This document shows positions 23,088 to 31,521 of a stretch of 64,000 nt of DNA, piece after piece. Every line of letters starts with the position of its first letter. The stretch's first letter is position 1. Under the pieces are notes generated by a model. That model saw only the letters and a program-made list of their open reading frames with translations. It searched no databases and was not told the origin of the DNA. Made by a program: the position numbers and the translations under genes. The stretch spans positions 1 to 64,000 of the forward strand of contig NZ_JAFCWM010000002.1 in NCBI RefSeq assembly GCF_049897565.1. The letters are read 5' to 3'. This DNA is from JAFCUW01 sp049897565 (lineage in GTDB: Bacteria > Pseudomonadota > Gammaproteobacteria > Burkholderiales > Burkholderiaceae_D).

Positions 23088-23978
23088 TCAGCTGGCCGCT
23101 TCGCCCAGCGCCGCGCGCACGCTTCCGGCGTTGTCTTCCAGCAATTTTTCGGCGACTGACGCCACCAGTCCCTTGTTGATCATCACGATCGCCCGCTTGA
23201 CGTTGTGCCCGCAGGCCTGCAATGTCGATGCCGCCAGCGCGTCGGTGGCGCCGGTCGCGTGCTTCGTCAGCGCGACCGTGCGGGCTACCAGTTTGGCGTT
23301 GGTGGCGCGCACATCGACCATCAGGTTGCCGTAGACCTTGTGCATCGACACCATCATCATCGTCGAGAACGTATTCAGGGCAACCTTCTGCGCGGTGCCC
23401 GCTTTCAGGCGGGTGCTGCGCGAGATCATTTCCGCGCCGGTGTCGAGGGTGATGCCGATATCGGCGCCGGCCGTCAGCGCAGCGCCCGGGTTGTTGGCAA
23501 ATCCAACCGTCAGCGCGCCGGCCCGCCTGGCGGCCAGCAAGGCGCCCATGACGTAGGGCGTGCCGCCCGACGCGGTGATCAGCAGCACGACATCGTGCGC
23601 ATTCACGCCGTGCCGCTCCAGGTCGGCAATGCCGTCGGCACGGCTGTCTTCGGCCCCTTCCACGGCATCGAATACGGCCTTGGTGCCGCCGGCCAGAATC
23701 CCCAGCGCCCGCTCCTGCGGCCAGGAAAAAGTCGGGTGAAGTTCGGCGCTGTCGAGCACGCCAAGGCGGCCCGAGGTGCCGGCGCCGACGTAAATCAGGC
23801 GTCCGCCTCGCGCCATCCTGGGCAGCGCGGCGTCAACCGCTTCGGCGATTTTTGCGTGCGCCGCGTACACCGCTTCGACCGCCAGGCGCTGGTCGGCAAT
23901 CAGCGCTTCGGCCATGGCGACGCTGGAATACAGGTCCAGATCGCCATGCAGCGTATTCGGGCTTTCAGTGGCAGTCAT
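23088..23978 (-). CDS. murQ: N-acetylmuramic acid 6-phosphate etherase
   Basis: Cleaves the lactyl ether of MurNAc-6-phosphate to give GlcNAc-6-phosphate and D-lactate, in the cytoplasm, during cell-wall recycling. From MTATESPNTLHGDLDLY the product is 296 aa, the usual MurQ length. The SIS domain shows IYVGAGTSGRLGVLDSAELHPTF, GAEDSR and SGGTPYVMGAL; SRSTRLKAGTAQK is the phosphosugar loop. Another ATG three codons upstream lies too close to GAGGT to be used. It is the last gene of the receptor-symporter-regulator-anmK-murQ series, 32 bases behind anmK. Confidence 0.95.
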   Translation of the reverse strand: MTATESPNTLHGDLDLYSSVAMAEALIADQRLAVEAVYAAHAKIAEAVDAALPRMARGGRLIYVGAGTSGRLGVLDSAELHPTFSWPQERALGILAGGTKAVFDAVEGAEDSRADGIADLERHGVNAHDVVLLITASGGTPYVMGALLAARRAGALTVGFANNPGAALTAGADIGITLDTGAEMISRSTRLKAGTAQKVALNTFSTMMMVSMHKVYGNLMVDVRATNAKLVARTVALTKHATGATDALAASTLQACGHNVKRAIVMINKGLVASVAEKLLEDNAGSVRAALGEAAS

Positions 23979-24010
23979 GTTTTTCATACCTCGATCCAAT
24001 ATTGCCTGCG

Positions 24011-25213
24011 TTAGGCCGGCAAGCAAATCTTGCCCATCGCGACGGACGGCACGCCGAGGCGCCGGCCGAAGTCGGAATGGCCGCCCGCGACGGTTTCATT
24101 GGCCAGCACGGCAAACAGCACCGCTTCCTTGGCGTCGCCCAGAATGCCGAGGTCGTCAGTGGGACGGAAGCGGCACGGCAGCAGCTGCCTGAGCGTATCG
24201 ACCAGCAGCGGGTTGTGCATGCCGCCACCCGACAGGTAGACGTCGAACGTGTCGATCGGCATGCCGGCCGTTGCCGTCAATACCGCTGCCGCGATGGTGC
24301 GCGCGCTGAAATGCGTCAGCGTGGCCAGCACGTCTTCCGGCGAGAGGTCGTGCGTGCCGCTGGCGGCCTGCGCCTGCAGCACGTAGTCGACGTTGAACAG
24401 TTCCGGGCCGGTTGTCTTGGGGAACGGTTCGCGAAAGAAGGCGCTTGCCATCAGCGCGCCGAGCAGCGTGTCGCTGACGGCGCCGCGCAGGGCATGGGCG
24501 GCGTCCTTGTCGTAATCGCTGCCGGGGAAAAAGCGTCGGGTGCAGGCGTCGAGCAGCGTATTGCCCGGCCCGGTGTCGGTGACAAACACTGCGTGCGCGT
24601 TCATGCTCGCCGGCAGGTACGTGAAATTGGCAATGCCGCCCAGGTTCATCAGGATGCGGTTCTCGCCGACCTTGCCGAGGATATAGAAGTCGCCATACAC
24701 GGCCAGCGGCGCGCTTTCGCCGCCGGCGGCGATGTGCTTCTGGCGGAAGTCCGAAATGGTGATGATGCCGGTCTTGACGGCGATGTGGTCGCCATCGCCG
24801 ATCTGCAAGGTGGCGTTGCCGTAGCCTTCCCGGCCATGCAGCGATTTCGGCGCGTGCATGACGGTTTGCCCGTGCGAGGCGATCAGGTCGACCGCGCCGG
24901 GCGCGACGCCCCACTCGGCCATGGTCGCCAGGATCATCGATGCATGCAATTCGCCGAGCCATTCGTTGAGCATCGCCACCAGCGGGAAGTCGACCTGCGG
25001 CTTGGCGAAGATTTCGCGGATGCGCGACTTGACGTCGTCCGAGTACGGCACCGTGGCAAAGCGCAGCAGCGACACGGCGGTGCTCTCGCCGTCGCCGCGG
25101 ACCTGGCAATAGGCGATGTCGAGTCCGTCGAGCGAGGTGCCCGACATCAGGCCGATGATGTGCCGCTCCGGCTTGCCGGCGATCTGATACAGCCTGGCGA
25201 TGTTGTCATTCAT
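24011..25213 (-). CDS. anmK: anhydro-N-acetylmuramic acid kinase
   Basis: Phosphorylates and opens 1,6-anhydro-MurNAc to MurNAc-6-phosphate, the substrate of MurQ encoded next. From the ATG at 25213 (GGAG 6 bases upstream) the product is 400 aa; AnmK is usually about 370, the extra lying at the N-terminus (MNDNIARLYQIAGKPERHI). The ATP-binding GLMSGTSLDGLD, the DLIASHGQTVMH and FVTDTGPGNTLLDA blocks are diagnostic. Its start overlaps the end of the GntR gene, so translation is coupled. AnmK plus MurQ shows that the substrate handled by this locus is anhydroMurNAc or a derivative. Confidence 0.95.
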   Translation of the reverse strand: MNDNIARLYQIAGKPERHIIGLMSGTSLDGLDIAYCQVRGDGESTAVSLLRFATVPYSDDVKSRIREIFAKPQVDFPLVAMLNEWLGELHASMILATMAEWGVAPGAVDLIASHGQTVMHAPKSLHGREGYGNATLQIGDGDHIAVKTGIITISDFRQKHIAAGGESAPLAVYGDFYILGKVGENRILMNLGGIANFTYLPASMNAHAVFVTDTGPGNTLLDACTRRFFPGSDYDKDAAHALRGAVSDTLLGALMASAFFREPFPKTTGPELFNVDYVLQAQAASGTHDLSPEDVLATLTHFSARTIAAAVLTATAGMPIDTFDVYLSGGGMHNPLLVDTLRQLLPCRFRPTDDLGILGDAKEAVLFAVLANETVAGGHSDFGRRLGVPSVAMGKICLPA

Positions 25214-25982
25214 TGTCTTCTCCATTTGGTGCAATGTCGGGTTCGCCGTCGCGCGTCATCTCCGCGACGAAGTCGAAATATTCACTGAGGCAGTACGACG
25301 ACGTCAGTTCGACCGCCGCGCCGCTTTGCAGGAAGCCGACGCGGCGGATGAAAAACAGCGCCTGTTGCGGCGCCACGCCGAGTTTTTCGGCCACATCGGC
25401 GCTGGCGTTGACGGCCTTGAAATGCTGCAGCGCCCGCACCGGCCGGTTGCCGCCGATCGCCAGATACTGGTACATCGAGCTTTCGATCTCCAGCGGATTG
25501 GGAATGTAGCGCGCCGGCACCACGCTCATTTCGTAGCTGACGGCGACGGCGTCGTGCATGCGGATGCGCTCGAGCCTGGCCACCTTCGCCCCTGGCGACA
25601 GGCCCAGCGTCATCTGCTCGTCGACGCGCGGCTCGGCCAGGATGCGCGACAGCCAGCGCGAACTGGGCTGGTAGCCGCGCTTGGTCAGGTCTTCGGAAAA
25701 GCCGCTCAGGCGCGACAGCGGCATCTGGATCGGCGCGATGTAGTTGCCGGAGCCGCGCACGCGGTGAATCATGCCGACGCTGAGCAGATGCTCGAGCGCA
25801 TTGCGCGCGGTGGCGCGCGACACGGCGAGCGTTTCGGCCAGCGTGCGCTCGGACGGCAAGGCCTCGTTGACCTTGTAGTAGCCGGCGCAGACGGCGTCGG
25901 ACAGGCGCCGCGAAATCTGCAGGTAAAGCGGCACCGCTTCATTGCGGTCGAGCTGGAACGGAATCGGCGAACGCTTCTTCAT
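25206..25982 (-). CDS. GntR-family regulator with UTRA domain (HutC/NagR-like)
   Basis: A 258-aa repressor-type protein. The winged helix-turn-helix covers residues about 12-82 (VPLYLQISRRLSDAV, LPSERTLAETLAVSRATARN); the UTRA ligand domain follows (about 100-245), with the RRVGFLQSGAAVELTSSYC segment near its end. UTRA domains sense small sugars or amino-acid derivatives; here a MurNAc or GlcNAc phosphate is the natural candidate by context. It overlaps the symporter gene by 4 bases (ATGA) and anmK by 8 bases. It probably controls the whole locus including the TonB receptor. A GGTATG...CATACC dyad upstream of the receptor is a possible operator. Confidence 0.9.
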   Translation of the reverse strand: MKKRSPIPFQLDRNEAVPLYLQISRRLSDAVCAGYYKVNEALPSERTLAETLAVSRATARNALEHLLSVGMIHRVRGSGNYIAPIQMPLSRLSGFSEDLTKRGYQPSSRWLSRILAEPRVDEQMTLGLSPGAKVARLERIRMHDAVAVSYEMSVVPARYIPNPLEIESSMYQYLAIGGNRPVRALQHFKAVNASADVAEKLGVAPQQALFFIRRVGFLQSGAAVELTSSYCLSEYFDFVAEMTRDGEPDIAPNGEDNE

Positions 25983-27475
25983 CGCGGCAGCCGATCCGGC
26001 AGCGGAAATGCCGCCGCGCCGCCCGGGTTGGCCAGCGGCCGGTCGCTGATGGCGAGCAGGCCGGCAAGGGTCAGCGCGCCGTTAATGGCCAGCATTTCCA
26101 GGCCAATCCGGTAGGCGCCGAACAGGTGCGACTGGAATTCGTCGAGCAGGAAACACAGCACCGGCACCGCCAGCACCACCAGCGGCACCTTGCGGTCGGC
26201 GATCGAGCGCGATGTGAACATGGCGAAGCAGAACAGGCCGAGCAGCGGGCCGTAGGTGATCGCCGCCAGCCGCAGGATCAGGTTGACGATGCTCTGGCTG
26301 TCGATTAGTTTCAGCACCACCAGCAGCAGGAAGATGACGACCGCGAAAGTGAGCTGGACCTTGCGCCGGAATGCCAGGCGCATCTGGTCGGTCCAGCCGG
26401 TGCGCTGGTCCATCCTGGCGATATCCATGCAGTAGCTCGACGTCAGCGCGGTCAGCGCGCCGTCGGCGCTGGGAAACAGCGCCGAGATCAGCGCGATGAC
26501 GAACACCAGCTGCATTACCTGCGGCATGTGCTGAAACACCACGGCCGGGAAGATGCGATCGCCCGCGGCGGTCATGCCGGCGCCCTCGGCAAACAGGCTC
26601 AGCAAGCCGCCGAGGAACAGGAACAGGAACACCACCGCCGTCATCGCCAGCGCCAGGGTGACGACGTTTTTCTGCGAATCGCGCAGCGACTTGACCGAGA
26701 TATTTTTCTGCATCATCTCCTGGTCCATGCCGGTCATGGCAATCGAGATCAGCATTCCGGCCAGCAGTTGCTTTGGCCAGAAGTAACTGCTGTCGACATC
26801 GTGCGAAAACACCCGCGCCAGGCCCTTCGCGTCCATTTGCCGGTAGCTGTCGACGATCGACAGGTCGAGCGCGTTCAGCAGGTAGGTGGCGCCGGCGACC
26901 AGGCCGCCGAGCATCAGCGCCGTTTGCAGCAGGTCGGTCCAGATGATGGTTTTCACGCCAGCCTGGTAGGTGTACAGCACGATCAGACCGATGGTGGCGG
27001 CGGAGCTGAACCAGTACGACACGTTCAGGCCGTCGAGAATGAATTCCTGCAAGATGATGATGACCAGGTACAGCCGGGCGCTGGCGCCGATGCAGCGCGA
27101 CAGCAGGAACAGCCAGGCGCCGCAGGCGCGCGACGTCGGCCCGAGCCGGATGCCGAGGTAGGCGTAAATCGAGGTCAGGTTGAATTTGTAGAAAACCGGC
27201 AGCAGGACGAAGGCGACCACCAGGTAGCCGATCAGCTGTCCGAGCAGGATCTGGAAGTACAAGAAGCCGCTCTGCCCCACCAGGCCGGGCACGCTGACGA
27301 AGGTGACGCCGCTAAGCGAGGTGCCGATCATGCCGAAGGCGACGACGACCCAGTTGCTGTTTTTGTTACCGTGAAAAAAGGACTCGCTGGTCGCGTTGCG
27401 CGAGGCCAGCCGGGCCACTGTGAAGAGCACGCCGAAATAGGCGAGCACGACGCAAAAAAGGATGGAGGAGGACAT
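25979..27475 (-). CDS. sodium:solute symporter (SSS family)
   Basis: A 498-aa inner-membrane transporter with about 13 hydrophobic segments. It begins MSSSILFCVVLAYFGVLFTV and shows the SSS features GTSLSGVTFVSVPGLVGQSG in the first helices and TYQAGVKTIIWTDLLQTALM in the middle. It belongs to the sodium/sugar or sialic-acid branch rather than proline or pantothenate, judging from context, but substrate cannot be read directly. Encoded between a TonB receptor and GntR-AnmK-MurQ, it most likely imports anhydroMurNAc, MurNAc or a GlcNAc-anhydroMurNAc fragment with sodium. The 4-base overlap with gntR shows operon structure. Confidence 0.88.
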   Translation of the reverse strand: MSSSILFCVVLAYFGVLFTVARLASRNATSESFFHGNKNSNWVVVAFGMIGTSLSGVTFVSVPGLVGQSGFLYFQILLGQLIGYLVVAFVLLPVFYKFNLTSIYAYLGIRLGPTSRACGAWLFLLSRCIGASARLYLVIIILQEFILDGLNVSYWFSSAATIGLIVLYTYQAGVKTIIWTDLLQTALMLGGLVAGATYLLNALDLSIVDSYRQMDAKGLARVFSHDVDSSYFWPKQLLAGMLISIAMTGMDQEMMQKNISVKSLRDSQKNVVTLALAMTAVVFLFLFLGGLLSLFAEGAGMTAAGDRIFPAVVFQHMPQVMQLVFVIALISALFPSADGALTALTSSYCMDIARMDQRTGWTDQMRLAFRRKVQLTFAVVIFLLLVVLKLIDSQSIVNLILRLAAITYGPLLGLFCFAMFTSRSIADRKVPLVVLAVPVLCFLLDEFQSHLFGAYRIGLEMLAINGALTLAGLLAISDRPLANPGGAAAFPLPDRLPR

Positions 27476-27505
27476 GCGATTCTTTCGGCCGTGGCGCTAA
27501 ACAGA

Positions 27506-27531
27506 CTCCGCCGGCGCTGCCGCCGGCGGAG
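27506..27531 (-). terminator. 10-bp hairpin between receptor and symporter genes
   Basis: CTCCGCCGGC and GCCGGCGGAG pair perfectly around a 6-base loop, 18 bases beyond the receptor stop and 31 before the symporter start. There is no U-tract, so it is more likely a partial terminator or mRNA-processing/stabilising element that lets the receptor be made in excess over the downstream genes. Confidence 0.5.
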
Positions 27532-27548
27532 GGTAAGGCGTGCGCCGC

Positions 27549-30287
27549 TCAGCGCTTATAGGTGACGGTAAATCCGAGCGAGCGGCCCAGCACGTTGTAG
27601 GTGTCGGGATAGGTATTGAAGATGGCGGCGTTGGCCGGCATCGGCGGCTGCTTGTCGAACAGGTTGTCGATGCCGACGTTGACGGTCAGGCCGGCAATCG
27701 ACGGGCGCAGCGAAAAATTCAGGTCGACGTAGTCCTGCGCGCCGATCGACTCAGTGCTGCCGACCGTGCTGTCCTTGACCTTGCCGACGCGCTTCCATCC
27801 CAGCTGGGCGGTGACGGCATCGAAGTCCCATGCCATCGACGCGCGATGACGATACGCCGGCGCCACCAGCGACACTGCATCGGACGAACAGCGGAAGCCA
27901 TAGCGGCCTTTGCAGTCGATCGGGTCGAGCACCGGGTTCTTCTGGATTGAATACGACTTCACGAGCGCCGCCTGGTATTGCCAGCTGATCTTCTTGCCAG
28001 GCAGGCCGAACGGCACGTTCTGCTTGTAGCTGGCGTCGATGTCGAAGCCTTCCTGCTTGATGAACGCCAGGTTGCGGTCGACCGGGTAGGCGTCCTTGAT
28101 GCGGCCGGTGGCCGGGTCGCGCGTGACGGCCTGGCACAGCGGGTTGTCGGCGCGCGGATCGGTGATGTAGCAGCTGGTGAGCGCGTCGACCGGCTGCACC
28201 TGGCCGACCGCATCCTTGAGCTTGATGCTGTAGTAGTCCACCGTCAGCGACAGTCCTTTGGCAAACGTCGGTGTCAGCACGATGCCGACTGTGCGGGTGT
28301 CGCCCTTCTCCGCGCTGATGTCGGGATTGCCTCCGAAGAAGTAACCGCCGCCGAGCACGGCCGCATCGAGCGAATTGTAGGAGCCCGGCGCCGGCGCGCC
28401 GAAGCGCTTGCACTGGGCCGCGTCGCCGGTGCCAAGGGCGCATGGATCGCCCTGGTAGCGCGGCCGCAGGCGCGCGGTCGTCACCAGCAAATTGAACGGA
28501 ATCGAAAACACCGGGTTGGCGTATTCGCCCATGTTCGGCTCGCGGATCACGCTTTGCTTGGTGGCGCGCAAGCGCAGGTCGTCGTTGACGGTCCACGAGG
28601 CGCCCACCTTGTCGGTCGTGTAGGCCTTGTCGGCGCCGAGCGACTTGCTGTAGAACGAGCGGCGCACGGCGCCTTCGAGCGACAGGTTCTGGATCAGCGG
28701 CTGGTTGGCCAGGATCGGCACCAGCACTTCGGCGTAGATTTCCTTGGCGCGGAACGACGGCGGCGCGGTCGGCGCGCTGACGGCGGCCTGGTTGAACGAC
28801 AGCGCCAGCGCCGGATTATAGGCGAAGTCGCCGGTCTCGCGGCGCGCCTCGACGCCGAGCGCGAAGCCGACCGGGCCGGCCGGCAGCTTGAAGGCGTCGC
28901 TGCTGTCGCCCGACACGGTGGCGGCGCTGACGAACTGCTTGCGAACCCGGTCGCCATAGTCGAAATCCTGCGCGATCGACGACACGTCGGCGCCGGGGCC
29001 GAAGATGTTGGTGCGGTTCACCAGCGCGGCGCCGCCCGACTTGAGGGCGTCGCCATGCACGACCAGCGACTCGGCGGAGCGGCCCGACTGCACGTAGACA
29101 TCCCAGTTGATGTTGCGGGTGACTGCGCCGCGCGCGCCGAGCTGGACCTGGTAGGTATCGCGCTCGTTGTCGATGGTGATCACGCCCAGTTCGCCCAGCG
29201 AGCGGTCGACCTGGACCCTGGCCACGCCGCCGACGAACGTGAGCTCGTTGCGCACCGCGGCCGGAATCGACGTGTTGTTTTGATTGATTGAAAACACGCC
29301 CGACAGCAGCGCCGGCGCCTGGCCCGTGGTGGGCGCGCCGACGGTGTTGACGCGCGAATACATCAAGCGGCCGTAGGCTTCCACTGCATCGCTGAGCTCA
29401 TACGAAAAGAAGGTCGAGGCATTGACCCGCTTGAGCGGCTGGACCAGCGTGTAGCCGGGCGTGAAGTCGGTCGATTGCTTCGCGCTGGTGAACTGACCGG
29501 CGTCAGTGTACGAAAACGCGCGGCCGCTGGCGACGTCGACAAAATTGCCGCCAGCGCCAGGACGCAGCGTGGGCTTGAGACCGGCAAACGAGCGGTCGCC
29601 CGCCAGCACGCGGTCGCGTTCGGTAACCTCGAGATAGCCGACGATGCTGCCCTTGTCGCCAAGCGCCATGCCGCCGGTCGCGTTGACGCCTTTTTGCGCG
29701 CCGCCATCAGCGGCGCGGCGGTAGTTGGCCGACGTTTGCAGTCCCTGGAACTTGTCGTTGATGACGAAATTGACCACGCCGGCGATGGCATCGGCGCCGT
29801 ACACGGCGGCCGCGCCGCCGGTGAGCACATCGACGCGCTTGAGCAGTGGCGCGGGAATGAAGTTGACGTCGACGGCGTTGCGAAAGCCGAACGGAATCGC
29901 CCGCGTGCCGTTGATCAGTACCAGCGTGCGGCTCTGGCCGAGATTGCGCAGGTCCAGCGTTTGCGCGCCGAAGGCATCGCTGCCGGCCGAGGTGCCGTTG
30001 ACGCCGCCGGCAAGCTGCGGCAGCTTGACCGAGAAGTCTTCCACCGTGATGGCGCGGGTGAGCGCGATGTCGGCGTCGGTGAACTGGCTCACCGGGCTCG
30101 TCGAGGTCAGCTTGGCCGAGCGGATGCGCGTACCGGTCACGGCCACTTGCTGAATCTCGCCGGGGACTGCATCGGCGACCGGCGCCGGCTGCACGCCATG
30201 CTGCTGCGCCTGTGCAATGCCGTGGGACAGGGCTAATACCGCCAAGTAAATCGTTGTTCTGGTCATGCGGCACGCGGTAACTGTCAT
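27549..30287 (-). CDS. TonB-dependent outer-membrane receptor
   Basis: A 912-aa energised importer. The ATG at 30287 follows AGGA by 7 bases; a signal peptide ends about ALSHGIAQA. The plug domain (about residues 45-170) contains GEIQQVAVTGTRIRSA, the QTLDLRNLGQSRTLVLINGT block and GAAAVYGADAIAGVVNF, all typical of plugs. The 22-stranded barrel follows and ends in GRSLGFTVTYKR. The SAKLTSTSPVSQFTDADI style belongs to the large carbohydrate-type (TBDT/CUT-like) group rather than siderophore receptors. With a symporter, AnmK and MurQ downstream, its cargo is probably a peptidoglycan-derived sugar or muropeptide. No TonB or ExbBD genes are in the window. Confidence 0.93.
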   Translation of the reverse strand: MTVTACRMTRTTIYLAVLALSHGIAQAQQHGVQPAPVADAVPGEIQQVAVTGTRIRSAKLTSTSPVSQFTDADIALTRAITVEDFSVKLPQLAGGVNGTSAGSDAFGAQTLDLRNLGQSRTLVLINGTRAIPFGFRNAVDVNFIPAPLLKRVDVLTGGAAAVYGADAIAGVVNFVINDKFQGLQTSANYRRAADGGAQKGVNATGGMALGDKGSIVGYLEVTERDRVLAGDRSFAGLKPTLRPGAGGNFVDVASGRAFSYTDAGQFTSAKQSTDFTPGYTLVQPLKRVNASTFFSYELSDAVEAYGRLMYSRVNTVGAPTTGQAPALLSGVFSINQNNTSIPAAVRNELTFVGGVARVQVDRSLGELGVITIDNERDTYQVQLGARGAVTRNINWDVYVQSGRSAESLVVHGDALKSGGAALVNRTNIFGPGADVSSIAQDFDYGDRVRKQFVSAATVSGDSSDAFKLPAGPVGFALGVEARRETGDFAYNPALALSFNQAAVSAPTAPPSFRAKEIYAEVLVPILANQPLIQNLSLEGAVRRSFYSKSLGADKAYTTDKVGASWTVNDDLRLRATKQSVIREPNMGEYANPVFSIPFNLLVTTARLRPRYQGDPCALGTGDAAQCKRFGAPAPGSYNSLDAAVLGGGYFFGGNPDISAEKGDTRTVGIVLTPTFAKGLSLTVDYYSIKLKDAVGQVQPVDALTSCYITDPRADNPLCQAVTRDPATGRIKDAYPVDRNLAFIKQEGFDIDASYKQNVPFGLPGKKISWQYQAALVKSYSIQKNPVLDPIDCKGRYGFRCSSDAVSLVAPAYRHRASMAWDFDAVTAQLGWKRVGKVKDSTVGSTESIGAQDYVDLNFSLRPSIAGLTVNVGIDNLFDKQPPMPANAAIFNTYPDTYNVLGRSLGFTVTYKR

Positions 30288-30714
30288 TTTGGATTCCTGT
30301 GTGAAGGTGGCGCGGCTGCCAGGCTGCCGCAAGTGGTCGTACCGGCCGGTCGTTTTGCCGGGAAATCAGGCACGCTGCTGTAGACTGGCATTTGTTTGGT
30401 ATGCACGGTGTCTGATATGGAACATACCGCACCCATGGTGGGGAAGCAACAGATTAACAGACAGAAACGACACGCAATATGCGCCGCACCCGGCCACGGC
30501 CACGATCGATAGGACCACTTGGCCGAGGTGGGCCGATCGACGTCAAAGTGGTATGCCGGCGGCTTTTTTTCCGGCGTGTTGTTAACGCAACGGTCTGCGG
30601 GCCGGCAGGCACCGGCGGCCGGCGCCGCCCGAAGGACCATGTGCTTGTGCCAAGTCCAATATGACGCTACATTGAGTAGCGTATTTCAGTACATTTCAAA
30701 AAGAAAGGGAAGAC
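30288..30714. other. divergent regulatory region between the TonB receptor and the XRE regulator
   Basis: These 427 bases have no convincing gene. They contain a dyad GGTATG (30398-30403) and CATACC (30423-30428), a candidate operator upstream of the receptor; a near-palindrome GGTCGTACC at about 30334-30342; and a T7 run after GCCGGCGGC at about 30556-30575 that resembles part of a hairpin. The last 60 bases before 30715 are AT-rich and end in AAAGAAAGGGAAGAC, the ribosome site of the XRE gene. Promoter hexamers could not be fixed. Confidence 0.45.
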
Positions 30715-31452
30715 ATGAGCTCACCCGAGCTGGTATTGCAGGTATTGCGCGCCGAATTGCGCGCCGCGTCGATCACGTACAGGGCGCTCGCCGAGCGCAT
30801 CGGCATGAGCGAATCGAGCGTCAAGCGCATGTTCGGCCAGAAAGACATGGCGCTGTCGCGGCTGGCGCAGATCTGCTCCGCCAGCGGCATTGCGATGGAA
30901 GACGTGCTGCGCCGCGCCGCCGACGTCCAGCCGCACGCCGACACCCTCACCGCGGTGCAGGAAAAAGCGCTGATCGCCAAGCCGCGCCTGCTGCTGGTGG
31001 CGATCTGCTGCCTCGGCCACTGGACCATGGAGCAAGTCATCGAGACGTACGACATCAGCGAGCCGGAGTGCATCGGCTTTCTTGCCGAGCTCGACCGTCT
31101 CGGCGTCATCGAGCTCAAGCCGCTGAACCGCTACAGCCTGCGGGTATCGAACGCGTTCCACTGGCTCGCCGACGGCCCGGTGCAGCAATACGTGCGCGAG
31201 CATGTGGTGGGCGACTACTTTGGCGGCCGCTTCGACGGCCCCGGCGAAACCTTGATGTGCCTGCCGGCGCGGCTGTCGCTGCCGAGCGCGCGCGAGCTGC
31301 TGCAGAAGATCCAGCAGCTGGCCGCCGAACTGGCGCGGCTGCACCAGGGCGACCGCCGCCTGCCGGCCGACGAGCGCGACGGTTTTACCTTGCTGCTGGG
31401 GTTTCGGTCGTGGGAGTTCGCCGCCTTTACCGAGATGCGCCGGCACGGCTGA
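30715..31452 (+). CDS. XRE-family helix-turn-helix regulator, 245 aa
   Basis: The N-terminal HTH (about residues 5-65) is clear: YRALAERIGMSESSVKRMFG followed by MALSRLAQICSASGIAMEDV. The remaining 180 residues form a helical effector domain of unknown ligand (WTMEQVIETYDISEPECIGF, FHWLADGPVQQYVREHVVGDYFGG). Such XRE-type proteins are frequent solitary regulators in Betaproteobacteria. GGGAAG lies about 4 bases before the ATG. It is divergent from the TonB receptor and could regulate it or itself; no direct evidence. No signal peptide. Confidence 0.85.
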   Translation: MSSPELVLQVLRAELRAASITYRALAERIGMSESSVKRMFGQKDMALSRLAQICSASGIAMEDVLRRAADVQPHADTLTAVQEKALIAKPRLLLVAICCLGHWTMEQVIETYDISEPECIGFLAELDRLGVIELKPLNRYSLRVSNAFHWLADGPVQQYVREHVVGDYFGGRFDGPGETLMCLPARLSLPSARELLQKIQQLAAELARLHQGDRRLPADERDGFTLLLGFRSWEFAAFTEMRRHG

Positions 31453-31521
31453 GTTATTTCGACGGCTGCTGTTTCACTACCAGATCGGGCACCGATGGTG
31501 GCCGCCGGCTGGCGCCTGACG

